Below, piece by piece: positions 1 to 12,990 of a DNA stretch of 64,000 nucleotides; the stretch's first letter is position 1, and every line of letters starts with the position of its first letter. The notes under the pieces were generated by a model. That model made no database searches. It saw nothing but the letters and a program-made list of their open reading frames with translations, and was not told the origin of the DNA. The stretch covers positions 148,396,258 through 148,460,257 of the forward strand of contig CM067081.1 in the NCBI GenBank assembly GCA_034008185.1. Direction: 5' to 3'. Made by a program: the position numbers and the translations under genes. The DNA is from Gorsachius magnificus (Eukaryota > Chordata > Aves > Pelecaniformes > Ardeidae).

Positions 1-738
1 CTGTCTCACAATATTAACTAAAGCTATTTTATGGCACCTATCGTTAAGCAAGGACTCTTTGGTAAGCTATAGCATACTTTGGAATTTAAGACAGAAATCC
101 TCAAAGCCACTGCTAATCAAAGGCAAGCCACCGGCACCATTTTCCATGCAGAATACCTCACCTCTCTGCTTCAAGGCGCATTTCCTCACGCTTTTGCCTC
201 CTGAGTTCTCTGCGGCGTTCAAAGTCATCCATGGTGGGTATTCAAGTGTTCAGAGCTCCGGAAAGATCCAAATCTAAAAGGGAGATGACCACTTAGATGA
301 GAGAGAAAACACAATGCATGCGTTGAACCAACTGAGTGCCTTCAGTTTTGTTTTGCTTTCTTAACTTCGCTGTAACTATTTTCTTTTTCCATCAAAAAAT
401 TTAACTTCCTCAGTATTGTTGAGATAAACAAGATTAATGAAATGCCTTGTAGGATAAACATAGCCCATGCCTGCATTTAGTTTCCTAGTTAAAATTAAAT
501 CAACATGCTTTAAGTAAGGACTGTATACATCTGCTAGCCGCAGACTAGCTATTTGTAGCGTCACAGGTCTTTTCTACAAACAAGAGCAAGAATTCAGTAG
601 GATTTTAACTTGAAGCTTCCAATTTTTACTGAAAGCAGTAAAAAAGCTGCACGAGAGATTTCTTATTTTCTTTAGTTGCACAGATAATTAAGTCCTGCAA
701 AAGTTAGTCCTTGTCTGTCTGTTCCCACCCCCTGCTTC
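1..738. other. Unique AT-rich non-coding sequence
   Basis: I see no gene, RNA or recognisable repeat here. Open frames are under 80 codons, in both orientations, and resemble no protein family I know. The sequence reads as ordinary AT-rich vertebrate intergenic or intronic DNA. Confidence 0.5.
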
Positions 739-883
739 AAAAAAGGGAAAAGAAAGGAGAATAAAGAGAAGAGAAAAAGAGAAAAGAAAGAAAAATAAGA
801 GAAAAGGAAAAGAGAAAAGAGGAGAAAAGGAAAAAAGAAGAGAAAAGAAGAGAGAAGGAAAAGAGAAAAGAAGAGAAGGAAAA
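739..883 (+). repeat. Homopurine (GAAAA/GAGAAAAG) low-complexity tract
   Basis: Of 145 bases only two are pyrimidines (T at 762 and 796), and 797-883 is an uninterrupted purine run of 87 bases. It is an irregular mix of GAAAA, GAGAA and GGAAAA units, not a clean microsatellite. The minus strand has an open frame through it (688-921), but that frame is only Phe/Ser/Leu low complexity and is not a gene. Long purine tracts with mirror symmetry can form triplex (H-DNA) structures; that is general knowledge and is not shown here. Confidence 0.9.
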
Positions 884-1328
884 TAATCTGCAGCTTTTAA
901 ATACCACCCAGGAGGAGCCAAACTATGTATAAATCCTGCTCAAAGAACCAAAAGTAACAATATTTTTTTTGTAGTTTAATCCCCGCATTTTCCCCATGCC
1001 CTACCTTCTTCTTTATGATTTAGTCCATGAAATATTTTTCCCCTTTATACAGTTCTTCATATACAAAGCCTTTCCAGCCTTGGTTTATATCCCATCAAGC
1101 CGAGTATTACAGAATTCCCCTGCAGCCCCCAAACCAAAAATGACTACCAGAAAAGGGAAAGCTGTTCTCTTTTTGTCCCTGCTTTGTTTACAGAGCTGTC
1201 AGTGGTTAGTTAAACTCTGCCTGGAATCTGGCATTTAAGGCCTGCTCTAAGATTGCTTCCTGTGCAGGGCTGGAGGCCTCAGCTTCCTCTGCAATCCTAG
1301 CCTAGGCACTGCACTCAGAGGATTTCCA
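884..1328. other. Unique non-coding sequence
   Basis: No gene or recognisable repeat. Short open frames occur on both strands with no family resemblance. Confidence 0.45.
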
Positions 1329-1369
1329 CCCCCCCACACGTTCCCCCCACCCCCCCCAAAAAAAAAAAA
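1329..1369 (-). repeat. C-rich tract followed by A run; possible G-quadruplex on minus strand
   Basis: Three C runs of 7, 6 and 8 bases (1329-1335, 1343-1348, 1350-1357) are followed directly by 12 A (1358-1369). On the minus strand the runs supply more than four GGG blocks within 29 bases, so a G-quadruplex is possible there. The minus-strand frame that reads a poly-Gly/Phe peptide through this tract is a composition artefact. Confidence 0.75.
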
Positions 1370-2436
1370 GTTTTCCAGCCCATTAGTACAAGACCAGCCA
1401 TTTATGCCACAGAGAAAGCCAGTGTGCAGATGCAGACTCAAATTTGCGAAGGTGGCTTATGAAGTGGTTGCAGTTTATGGGAAACAAAGCCAAGGTGCAT
1501 TTGTAAATTATTTGAAGTGCTCTGTTTGCAGATGTAGATCTGTCTTGCGGCTTTATATTCCTGCCCGCTGGTGCAGCATCCAAGTGCCCTCCCCACAAAA
1601 TCACTGGCAACAGCAAAGCCTCTCATGACTTAAGGGAATTGTGGCTTTTTCTGCCCCCTTTTTTGGATTAAAACACTGCTGAGGGCAGGGGTTTTGTGGA
1701 GGTTATTTTATTAGTTTACTTTTCCTGGGGGTGTTTTTCTTTCTGATTTGTTCCTGGATCGGGGGATTTAAAATTTTGTTGTCGCTGTTGTGACTTTCTT
1801 CGTGTTTGGCTGGCTGCGCCTGTTTTGTGGAGGTTCAAAAGGAAAGTTAATTTTGCAAATCTAACACCTATTTTACAATTGATGCTGATTTTTTTTAATG
1901 CACAATTAGGCAATATATATAAAAAGCAAGTTGTAACAAGACATCATTTCAAATCTTGTGTTTGTTTACTCTTACCACCATGTACCCCTTGAAGAACACA
2001 GAACAGCAAACCTGCCGTCTTCTCCTGAGAAGTGTTTCCATCTCAGCCTATGTGTGCAGATAAATCCTGCCATAGTTCCTTTGCTAGAAGGCCCATGAGT
2101 TGCAGGACTGATGTGGTTCCCCCTGCCTGGGAGATGAGGATCAAAAGAGGAACGGCACACTGAAGAGAGCAAGCTTGAAGCAGCATGCTGGGTTTCTGCA
2201 CACAGAGGGCAGATGAGAGTGTCTGCAGGAGCTAAGACTGCACCAGGCAGCAGCATTTAGTCTGTGCAGTACAGTCACCACCAGGGATTTAAAATATAAA
2301 GGGCTGACTGTTAGGCTGACACCTCGTGTGCTAAAACAGAGAATCCCAAAGTTTTCTTCCCACTTTACCTCCCCAAAGCAGACATGCTTTGACATCTGAT
2401 TTATTTGCACCTTCATCACTTCTTACCCAGCCAGGT
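1370..2436. other. Unique non-coding sequence with one short direct repeat
   Basis: No gene recognised. Overlapping open frames of 60-94 codons run on both strands at 1383-1628 and 1972-2419, but none resembles a known domain, and their overlap in opposite directions argues for chance. A 14-base motif, GTTTTGTGGAGGTT, occurs twice, at 1691-1704 and 1822-1835. Confidence 0.4.
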
Positions 2437-2600
2437 ACATCCCTCTCTCCACCTCTCCTGACTCCTTCCCTCCCCCCATCTCCAGACTCTCTGCACCCAC
2501 ACTTCCCCCATTCCCTCTTCAAATGTCCCAGCCAACACCTCTAGCCCTTTCCCTTCCTACATTGTCCTTAGCACCACCTCTCATCTCCAAAAGCTCAAGC
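2437..2600 (+). repeat. Pyrimidine-rich (C/T) low-complexity stretch
   Basis: The plus strand is strongly C/T-biased, with repeated CTCC, CCCTTCC and CCCC blocks interrupted by short mixed segments. It is not a clean tandem repeat. A minus-strand frame (2331-2522) reads only Gly/Arg/Glu-rich low complexity. Confidence 0.6.
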
Positions 2601-5600
2601 TCTCTTCCTCATGAGGAAAGCTGAGGAGGATAATAATAAACCACCCAGAACTATTTCTATTCTTCCTCCCCTCTTTCCTTCACGGGAGCGTAATGGAGAT
2701 TGCACAGCAGGCATGAGAGAGTTCCCCGATGCAAAAACCTTTTTTCATCTACAAGGTGCTCTTCTGTTGATTGATGAGGATCAGATGGATGGACATCTTG
2801 GGAGGATGTCTAGGGTTGATTAGAGTATAGCATCTCTTCTCAAAGGGCTGATGTTCAGCCACTTCGTGGCATTCGGATGACTTGCAAGCCAAATGCCTTT
2901 TTCAAAACTGAGGAAGGCACTTGAGAAATGGAGGTCAGGTGAACAGTACGACCTTCAGACAGCAAAGCTATATCAGTGCAAGAAAATGAGTCATCAGCTA
3001 GAAAGTCCATTTGAAGAAGTCAACTATTCAGTACTGTTCACTATCTTCCCAAAAATGATTTGTTATTTTTCAGCCTCTGAAAAAACTGCTAGGCAATAAA
3101 TTCACCAATCTCTCAAAATGTTTCCTATTTCCACAAAAAGACAGCATAAAATCAGAGTTTCTTGGAGTGTTCTTACCTCTCAGAAGATTTGAAAATCACT
3201 TTATTTTTACGTGAAGGTACCAATTATTGGAAGTATTTTCTACAAACCAGTTTTGGGAGCATGCACATTTTGATGCTTCTTTTTTTAAAATGAAAATTGT
3301 TCATGAGTGAAAACAGCCTGGGTCAAAATGTAACAACACTCCACCCAGCTCCACTCCAGGGCCTGCCTTCAGAACCAAATCCAAAAATGTCTCTCTGTGT
3401 GACCTTCCCAGGTGTGCAAAGAAATTTTTTTTTTACTTTGATTGCATCCTCCTTTTTTTTTTCCTGCTACAGATTTTTAATAATTTGGTGTCAGACCAAA
3501 AAAGTTTCATTTTTCTGAAAAGAGAAAAACAATCTCTAAAAGAAAAAAGTTCTTTCATTTTAAGTATAAAAATTTTGGTTTTCAAAGTACAATGGAAAAT
3601 GTTTTGATACCTGTTTTTTTCTCCAAATTATTTCCAGCTATGTTTTTCATCTAATTCAACCAGAAGTCATCAATAAATTTTAAAGAAGAAAATATATATA
3701 TATATATATTTAGCAAGTAGAAGTAGATGCCTGAAACTATTTGGCCAGTTCCATTCCCCCAACATGCACACACATATGCAAATTACTCGAATAATGGCTA
3801 CTCTTACACTGTGAAAAGGTACACCACAAAAATTATAATTTTGTTGCTTCTACCTCAAAACAAGATCCTCAGAATCTTTTCAACCTTTACACAACTGAAA
3901 CAGCGCTGAAAGAATCTGAAGTGAACTCTCGGGAGTTTTCCACCAGACTCAGAAGAGGGACCAATGGAAGAATATTACAAAGATCTTTGACTTTGGGGTT
4001 TTTTTTAAATATGTCTCAGAAACTACTGCAGATAATTCTTGTTCAGGACCTCAGATTTTCCACAGCCTCACATATAAGGGTCTTCTCAGGGTCCCTATCT
4101 CTTTTTATTCTGAAACTGAACCTCTGTGGGATCATGGCACGTTTGATGAACCCCGTGGTCTTCCTGAAGACATGCTAAGAAAGACTAATAGAAGACAGAT
4201 AAGCAAAGTATCTTACCTACAATATTTACCACATTACCCAAATCAGAATCACAGCAAAGTATGTGCCCTGCAAATACTATCTCCCCGCATCTTCATCTCA
4301 AAAGCAGTACCAGTCCCTCTCGCTCTTACTGCCTTTGATCTTCAATTGACTACAGTTTATTGCTAAAATTTGCTGAGTTTTTCATTGTCTTGCTAAAAAG
4401 TTCTTCCTTCAAGGACAGCCACATTTAATCCCTCCTGGTACAAAACACATGCATGCAAATCCCATTCCCCTTTATGCCTTTATCTTATAAGAGAGTTTAA
4501 AATTTTGTCTTCTTTCAGCTTTTATCAAGGTGGAAAATCAGAATGCACAGTAATTGTAAATATATGACAAAATGTTTTAACAGCAATTAATGGGAATCTG
4601 CTCTTTGGAAGCAAACAATAAATTGACTGGATAGAAACACACACACAACCCCGTATCTGTATAATTCCAGTGTGGAGAGCAAATTAACCTCCTGCTCTGG
4701 CTCAGATTTAATACTGTCCTCACCCCATTCCCAGCACTGATTTCAGAGACAACTCAGCACCCAGGGGCCTTAAAAACAGATGAGCTAGACTGGTAACAAG
4801 CAAGTGAAAATGCAAACTGCTACTCAGGTCTTTAACAAACAGAAATATCTTTCTTTCAAGACCTGCCAGTCACCTTTCCATTACATTGAATGAGCTCCCA
4901 GACTGCCATGTTTTTGCGGAGCCTATGCACAAGCTTCAACCTAGTTGAGCCAAGAAACTTTGAGACAGAGCATATTCCCTAATATAGCACGGCTGTGTAT
5001 TACACAGGGCTCTACGCCAGCCACGTCTGGTGACAGCATTGTACAAGCACATGCCATCTTGCTTCCCTCCCAGTACAATGAGACAATTGCAGATTTCCTC
5101 TTGGTGACCTTCAGACCCAAAGAGCCTGAAAGTCATGCCTGTTTCCTTAACATGGGATCGCTCACTGCTCGGGTGTTGTGAATGCCCAGGGCAAGCATCA
5201 CGCAGACAACTACTAAGCAGATTGCAAGCTCTGATGACTGTCCATGCAAGAGAGCATGGATCAGAGCTCTTGCCAGACCCCCTTCTCAGCAGTTTGGCCT
5301 ATTCTTCATTAAAGAATGAGGACAGAACACAGCTTCATTCACCTGAAGGTAAGCAAGGGGATTTAGCCTTCGGTTTCTTTCTAACAAGAGAGATTTTCTG
5401 CTAAATTTCCTCTCTTATCTAGCTAAAGCTATCTTCATGCACTGTGCACCAGGTACCTTCCCTTCCTTCCTTAGCCCAGTAAGCCTCTGACACTGGTGTC
5501 TGAAGTGGGGTACCAGCACAGACCCATCCTGCGCTGCTGTAGGACCCCAGTTCTGTGGGAGCTGCAGGAAGCACAGAAAGGGGCTAGAGTAGTGGAAAGG

Positions 5601-5772
5601 ACAATACCGTGTTTCTTCATGAAAGAAACCATGACCAGTTCCTAGCGTCTTCCCCCATCATCCTGAGCAGCAGGAGGCAAATCCTGAGCAGGAACAGTGT
5701 AAAGAGAAACAGCTTCAGGATTGCCAGGAGAACTCACAAGAAAGACCTTGAAGAACAACAAGGCCAATGAGA
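2601..5772. other. Unique AT-rich non-coding sequence with small simple repeats
   Basis: No gene recognised. It holds several T runs (3420-3465), an (AT)n run at 3691-3709 and a short CA run near 4640. The stretch 5293-5348 has splice-like borders: a pyrimidine-rich tract and CAG before it and GTAAGC after it, with one open frame. Such pseudo-exons are common by chance. Confidence 0.4.
3691..3709. repeat. (AT)n microsatellite
   Basis: An uninterrupted run of about nine to ten AT dinucleotides. Confidence 0.9.
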
Positions 5773-5935
5773 TACCATGGCCTAGTGCCTAGCATTTGGG
5801 CTGAACCCCGCAACTGGGGATGCTCCTGCTTGGTTCTAACTCTTATGTACTCTGTGACCTTAGGGACTAAGCCTTAGCCAATTCTGTGCCTCTTAGTCCT
5901 TATGTTATCTCCACCAATGGCAAATTCTTCTCACT
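5773..5935 (+). mobile_element. MIR-like ancient SINE remnant
   Basis: The order of blocks follows the MIR core: a 'catggcctagtg' start, a 'gctgaaccccgcaactggg' block where MIR has its 'tgggttcgaatccc' segment, then 'ctgtgaccttagg' and 'ctgtgcctc'. These correspond to MIR's 'tgtgaccttgggcaag' and 'ctctgtgcctcag'. MIR-type SINEs are old tRNA-derived elements shared across amniotes and are sparse in birds. Boundaries are approximate and the subfamily is not resolved; comparison was from memory of the consensus. Confidence 0.6.
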
Positions 5936-8316
5936 GTGCACTTGCAGAATGCTGAAGTGCAACCAGGCCCTGGGTTTTGTCCCAGCCACTAGTTGTAACT
6001 GTAACATCAGTACTAAAAAAGCCATAGCCTACAAAAAGAAATGTCTGCTGCAGAGAAGGGCTGAACAAAGGTGATAAAGGGAAATTCTTTCTGAACCTTT
6101 CCTACAGAAGGGTAGTAAAAGGATGGCTTCCAAGTCCAACTACACAAACCTTTTCTACATGCATGCAGCTGTACCGCTGACTTCTGACCTGTCCTCACTG
6201 CAGGATCAGGTGGTAACACAAGACCTAAGTTATTCTGTCATTGCCCTCTTTTTTTTTTTTTTTTTTAATACTCCCATGAAAAGGATCAAATGTCTCATTA
6301 AAGCTTGACATAAACTGAGACTGCAAGCAGCTGTGTGAGTTGCACCCCATTAATCCAAATGTATCATTTTCCTATCTGTCTCCCCTTCAGTTGTCACAAA
6401 GCCCTGGTGTGGAGGTGTGGACCTTTCAAATATCAGGAAAGGACTGGTCAGTGAGAAGCCCAAAGAATGTTTTGCTCCAGCTGTCTACGTGCCATAACAT
6501 CCACTGTATGCCTAGGACTACCATTGCCCTTTCTTTCAACCTCCTCCACCCCAGAAGTGAAAACAGAACCTCTTCGTTTGCCCTTTTGCAGCTGAGCGCA
6601 ACTCAGCAACCAACACTGATTGTCTAAGTGTGACTTGTTTAATCTGGCACCCATGAAATGCAGGTATGATAAGCATTCTACTGAAATATCTGGGGGAATT
6701 AGAGTTCCTTAATCTATCTTCAGTCAAAATAAATAAATCTATTTTGTACAAAAATTTGTCAGAAAAGGTTTGGAAATTATTTTCCCCACTCCCCTTTTAA
6801 TTCTGCATTAGAAGAATTCGGCATTCAGTGCCACGTAGATTCTTCAGAAAGAGGCAAAACTTCATTGAAGTCAAAAGGTGGAGTTCAATGGATTGATTTG
6901 TCCCTTGTCACACCTCATGTATGCTCCTTCTTTAATCTGAGATGCTGGATATCACTGGCAATCATACATTACCAATAGTAAATCTTACATTTTAAGAGGA
7001 TCTTCTTTCCTTTCTAAATTCATTTTTCATGTTCCTTTCATGTAAAATCACATCTGCAGTTGTTACTGTAAACTCGTGCAAATATTCATGTCGACTGCAG
7101 ATAATGAACTCTTGCACATACATGTACACACACACAAATGCATTTCAAGCAGCCTTATTCTTTCCCAAACAGAATAGCTCATTTGGGACCTAATGCAAAA
7201 TAAATGTGTTAGGTCATGTGAAGATACAGTTTTATTCCAATCTAGCCTACACTTTGTTTCATCTGACCATGCTTCTTAGGACTTCCAAGGAAAATTCATC
7301 AATGGGAAACCAACCAAGTACAGTTCATACTTAGCATTAGAAAATCAAACTTTGAAACCTCCAAGTCCCGTTTTCTGTTCTCAGAACATTTCACTTCCAT
7401 CTACATGTGTATGTCCAAACCACTGACTCTACGAGAAGGAGGCAGAGAATTACCTAGCATTTTGACAAGGAAGTCAAAAACACCATCTGTTAAAATCGCT
7501 GCTTGTGGCGTGAGGTATCTTTTCCATCTTCTCTTTCACAGGAGTAAGAAAAGCCCGTCTTGCGCATTTACCTATTAAGGCCCTTTTAATTAGGTGCAAT
7601 TTTCCCCCCGAGTGCCATGCATGTCCTTACAGGTGCCAGGCCCTGTGTCAGCTCCTGCTGCTGCAGCGTGAACCACATGGAAGTGTTGACACAGAACTTT
7701 TTATAGGACATTGTCCCTGCCACAGAGTTCACTGCTTGGGCCTGCAACTAAAAGTTCCATGGCTTTAGATACCTGTTTGCATCCATCTCTCATATCCATG
7801 ATCTAATTCAGTATTAGGGAAGGAGCATTACAGAGCTGCGCCATCCCAGAGGTGTTAGCAAACATCCAGTGCACTGCTGCTAACAGTGCAATAAACTTCT
7901 AAAGATGCAGCGGTAAGACCTATCATCTCAGAGCCAGTCAGTTGCAATGGAAAGTCCCCATTTGTCTTCATTCCCTCGGGCAGGCTGAGTGTGGGTATGC
8001 CATTTCCACTCCTCCCACTTCCTTCCTCATCTTTCTCCTACTGCACATTGACATAAGGGCCAGGCAGAGCTTTCTCTTGACATTTGGATTTGCATATACT
8101 GGTCCCACCCCTGATCTCAGTGACATTTGTCTATCATTTCCCATTAGCAGACAAAGGAAGAAACGAGACATAGCTGGAAGCTGCTGGCACAGCCACTGGT
8201 TCTCATGTTAGAAGGATTGACCCTTGACTCTCCCCTTCAAGCGTCCTCTGAAGTATTTCAAATATGTTGTCCCCAAAGATGAGAAGATACTGAAATATTA
8301 TTCATATACAGGCTAG
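5936..8316. other. Unique non-coding sequence; T18 run; conserved-looking patch near 7.5-7.7 kb
   Basis: No gene recognised. A run of 18 T sits at 6249-6266. Around 7540-7740 the sequence is less degenerate, with a homeodomain-type TAATTAG at 7588-7594 next to 'gtgcaatttt', a TG-CATG-CA patch and several CpGs. That resembles conserved non-coding DNA, but only an alignment could show it. Confidence 0.35.
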
Positions 8317-8388
8317 GGTTGAAATCCTGGTCCTGTTGGAATCCCTGGCAGACTTCCCAGAGACTTCAGTCATGACTGGATTCCACCC
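8317..8388. repeat. Old palindromic amniote interspersed repeat
   Basis: The segment starts 'ggttgaaatcctggtcc' and ends 'ctggattccaccc'. The two halves are imperfect inverted copies, roughly 60% matching by my hand alignment. The pattern 'gaaatcctgg...cttcag...ggattcca' resembles a palindromic repeat I know to be common in turtle, crocodile and bird DNA. I cannot name the family with confidence. Confidence 0.45.
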
Positions 8389-11172
8389 TCACAGGTCAAA
8401 TTCATCTAATACGAAAGAGCAGTGAGCTTACCCTGCCTGCCAGAAACTGGTGTGATCTCAGATTATGCCAATACAGGCTACTTCATCCCTTCATACCTTT
8501 GTGCACACACACCTAGAAGCATAATTTCTTTTACTCTTGCAATACTTACTTGTGGGAAACAAATTATTTTTACTCGTATCATTATCACGGATTAAATACT
8601 TAGCCTTTGCTGCAAGTACAAAGGGCAGCTGAAAACTGCATTGCCCTTTACTACTGTTTAATCATAAGTGAAGATATCCCAGGTAATGACAATGAGGGCC
8701 CCATCTTGAAGGGCAAAACACACTGAAATTGAGGGGATTTTATAGTCCACAAAACAGTTTGTAAAAGTGCTTAGTCCCAAAATGAGCTCTGACTTGCGCT
8801 CACTTTTTCTCTGCATGCTTTCAAACGCTGGGAAGCAGGCTCATGGGATATCATTCACTAGTTACCCTTGTCTTTTATCTGCTTCTACCAGCGAAGACCT
8901 TCAGCTTCATCATGTTAATCTAATCGCAAGAATGCCCACATCGTGCATAAAGCCCTCCTGCATGCTTTCTTGCAAATCTGTGGCCTGACTGCTGAAACTC
9001 GTGGCAATGTCCTGGCTGTTGGCCAGCTTCAGCTCTCACTGAAATCGCTAAGAGCAGAAAACAAGTGCCCATGCTAACACCTTCCAGTCAGGAGCTATTT
9101 GTTTCTTAACAATGTTGCATGAACTTATTTGTGTCCAAGTACGTTTTATGAATGTTTTAGCACTCTATTCACACACATTCTCTGCGTCTCTCAGGTCTTG
9201 AATTAAGCAGCTAAGGTAATGCAGTTAAAAATAATAAAATGTACGAGCAAGACTAAGGTAAGGTTCCAACGGCAACATTCATTCAGCCAGACTTCACATG
9301 TTTTCTGGAACGCATTTCAAAATACAGAATCATGATATATTAAACTACATAGTCAGTCATAAAAAGTAATAGAAAATAATATGAAGATACAATGCAGCCA
9401 GCTTACTGTGGCTTCATTTTTGTATTTTCCACTCTTTTTCTTTTCCTGTTTAAAACATGCAGCCCTAGGATCCAGCTCTGCCTAGTGCTGAGCATCATAA
9501 ACTCTAATGAGAGTTGAGGGGTCTCTGTTCCTTGCTCTATTAAACTAGCAATAAGCAACAATACCAAGCTTTAGTCATCATCCCTGCATTTTTAAAGGAA
9601 AAATAAATACTAGAAAAAAACATGCTTAAATTCTTTGGTTTGTTGATCTCACTAGTTGTGCCCTAAGAGACACTAAGTATTCTGAATCCAAACAGTTCCT
9701 CAGAAACACTGAATGATAAATTTACAAGGTCTTGCATGTTGCTCTTGAACTTTAACTCATCTTCCCTCCCAATACCTGTACACCTACTTTGCACAGACAC
9801 AAAGCATATCACCATGATAGATAAGCTGAAAGTCCAGTTACTCCATGGCAGAGCATCATGGAAATCTGTGGAATTCCACCAAGAATGGATCTAGCTGCAG
9901 AAATTTGTACTGGGCTTTTCCAGCTCACACTTTAAAAGTCGTCTTTACAAATGAGACCCAGATTGTTTCCTGCCAAGTAGTTGTATCAATTTATCTCTAA
10001 GGAGCACCAATTCTGTGTCATTTTGGTTGAAAACTGAAGCATGAGGTGAGTGCCAGCTTTAAAGAGGTAAAGCAAGGCAGCAAAAATACAAAGCCTGTCA
10101 ACAGGACAACTCAACCAGGGTACCACAAAATAGATACCCCTCAAACCATTGGCCATATTTGAAGTTTAGGTCATAGACCCCATTTTACGCTGAGTTTAGC
10201 TGAAAGCAGGGAAACACTAACACGACAGTGTCACCAAACCGGAAGGCCCAACAGCAGCGAGGCTTTGTTACAACAAAAAAATGATAAGCGAGATGACACG
10301 CTTGCATGCTGTGCATGAGCCAGCGTGAAACCTGACACAGCAAGACTGCGATATTGCCAAGATCCCTCATGAGACTCACGCAGAGAAGCTGTTAAATAAT
10401 CTTGACAATAATCTCGCTGCTATCTAGACATTCAGGCACAGTCACATACTGCCAGCAAATACCGTGACAGCAGCACACTGGTACATCAGTAATGTTGTAT
10501 GTGACTGCGCACTGTGTCGCCCTGCAGGGGAACAGCATCGACCAAACTTTCAACAGAGCCTGGCTCAGAGTCAATTAAACAAGACAGGTGAAGCCTGACA
10601 GTATCCTGTGCACTTAATACTGAGAGCACACAGACATACATACTTACTTTGTATTAATGTGACAGAGGAAAGTTACACTTGAGCACTGTATCAAGCTAAT
10701 AAATTTTACAGTTGTTTAATTTTTTTAGGAACAGTGCCTCAGACAATGTCTGTGTGGTCCAGAAAAGAAAATGTTTAACTTTCCTTCAAAAAAATAAATG
10801 GGACAAAAAAAAAATATCTGTATTGTGCATTATCTGCTACCTTTCCCTAAAGCCTCTTCCCTAAGGATCCAAAACCTCTGTGGGGTCTCCTCCAGCCTCC
10901 CTTATTGCCATGTTGGGTCCACCCAGCTCAGAATGAGACACAGAGCACACAGCTGGTCACAGTCTAAGCTCTAGGCACCAAGGGCACGTGAAGAACATTT
11001 TTCATAGTCAACCCACAGAGCAGGGTTGTATGTGTACAAAGTGTTGGCCCAATACCAGAAATACAAAGGTGGAAGGGGAGGGAAGGGAGGACAACTTCCA
11101 ATCTGTTTGTAAATGCTCTACAAATAGGAAAGCAGCCTATGTTTACTAAGCAAATTGGTTTTCGTAACTCAG
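8389..11172. other. Unique AT-rich non-coding sequence
   Basis: No gene, RNA or clear repeat recognised. Open frames are under 90 codons and scattered on both strands. Confidence 0.45.
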
Positions 11173-11220
11173 TCATCTCATCTTTAGTTATGGCCTTCAT
11201 CTCATCTTTAGTTATGGACT
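11173..11220 (+). repeat. 24-bp tandem duplication (two copies)
   Basis: Two adjacent 24-base units (11173-11196 and 11197-11220) differ at a single position near their end. The first 21 bases of each are identical, beginning TCATCTCATC and ending AGTTATGG. The near-identity suggests a recent slippage or duplication event. The minus-strand frame across it simply repeats a short peptide and is not taken as a gene. Confidence 0.9.
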
Positions 11221-12914
11221 ATCTGGAAAAAAAAAGTTGAACTCAGCCTTCAGATTTTATGCCCTCTTCAAAATGACAAAAAGCAGAAATAATTGCATTT
11301 ATGACTGGCATGTGTGCACTGACGCCTCCTAATGGTGGATGCTCCACAACTCACCAGATCTGATGGCTCTACAGGAGTGAAGTGCAACTAGAGAGACAAC
11401 CTCTGCAAGGATACCCTATTAAATATGTGGAAAAAAGCATTAGGAAGGTAATGGAACAGAAGCAAGAATGGGAATAGAGGTCTGAAAAAAGAAACAGACT
11501 CTGGAAAAGATGTACAGAGAAGGATCAAACTAAAATCCCAGATCATAATGCTTGCAAACTTGGAGGATTTTTACAATCCATACCCCAGATAAAAATCCTG
11601 AAAATAGCTTGCACCATTAAAGTGAACAAAGAAAATAAAAGCCAGATCTGAAATTTATAAACAAACATGAGAAAACTAGCCAGATCTTTCAGTGCTTACC
11701 TGGACCAAATCAAACCTTTACAACTTGTAAATACTGACAAGTGTCGCTTCAGATATTATTAAAGGATTCCCTAAATATAAAAGACAGGTTGATCTGCAGT
11801 TAAATCTTTTCTCCTTTGCTTTTCCAATGCTGAAAGTAATTGAAAACAGAAGACATGCTTTTTCATGCAGCCTTACTTTTTAGGAACAGAAAGTATAAAT
11901 GTTAGTTATAAAGCTGACACTACACTTCAGGTTTGCACTCGGGCGCACCCATATACCTTCACACAAAACCAGGTAAAAAACAAAAGCTTGGACACTTACA
12001 GTCATATAAAATACATGTGCAATACACACTAGAGCACCTATTAAGTGATACCATTTGCAAGGCACACCAAATAAAAATCCACATAAAGATTGCACCAGTT
12101 CTTCTCCTGGCCAAGGAGCATTGGAGAAGACACAAGCTCATAAGGTACTTCTTTCAAGAAAAATGGTGTCACAAATGGCATTAGAAAAACTCTGCCCAAA
12201 GCAAAGTGTTGTATAAGGAATACATATGAATGCAAAGTCTGAAAAATATGCATATACTTCAGAGAGGGCATGTATTGGAAACAGATCTGTTTTTACTATC
12301 TTTGCTACTGCTTTAAGTCCTCATTATTTTGGTATTTACATTAAAAAGGAGACAGAAATATCTTTGGAGATGACTAAGCAGTTTCTTGATTTGTATTAAG
12401 TACCAAAAAGCAGTCCTGCCAATTTATTAATATTTAAGTTTCTACAACTTAATATGAACTTGGTTCCAAGAACCACATAGGTCTCCTTAAAGTATGTGTA
12501 GCAAGAAGTCAACCCTGTGCCAGCTGGCAGATTAAACAAGCCATTAAAATAGGCTCCTACTGAATTTAAAGGATTGTTTTTCATCTTTTCCCTCTCTACT
12601 CCTCTACATCCAGATGTATTATTTAGGGAAAATTTTCCAGTCCCAGTAAGAAAAGTAAAAGAAATGCCCTTGGCACTTAATGAGTTTTTCCTCCGATGTG
12701 GTCTCCTGCTGCACTTGGAATTTATTCCATTACTGTATGGCTTGCAATGGTCCCAAAATACCTCTGACTATATGAAAAGACAGGGAAAGTGTGTTTGGGG
12801 TAGGTATGGTTCTTCATTCAAAAGCAGGGAGAGCCTGGGGTGATTGATCTTAGTTGATGATTTCATTCAGACCATCACTATCCCCACAACCCATGCCCTG
12901 CAGCCCCTCATGCA
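11221..12914. other. Unique AT-rich non-coding sequence
   Basis: Nothing recognised. Several overlapping short frames of both orientations at 11880-12271 cancel each other out as coding evidence. Confidence 0.45.
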
Positions 12915-12990
12915 GGAGACCAGCACTGTTACCTGCATGTTATAATTGGGAAAAGCTGAGCACACAAGGATTAAGGACAAGGCCAACACC
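12915..12990 (-). mobile_element. Possible MIR-like SINE fragment (antisense)
   Basis: The run 'ttgggaaaagctgagcac' then 'aggattaaggacaagg' parallels the antisense MIR core 'gggaaactgaggcacagag.gattaagtgacttgcccaagg'. The match is short and weak, and chance resemblance is possible. Confidence 0.3.

Noticed and set aside
688..921. Phe/Ser/Leu-rich minus frame
   Set aside because: Produced by the homopurine tract, not by coding selection.
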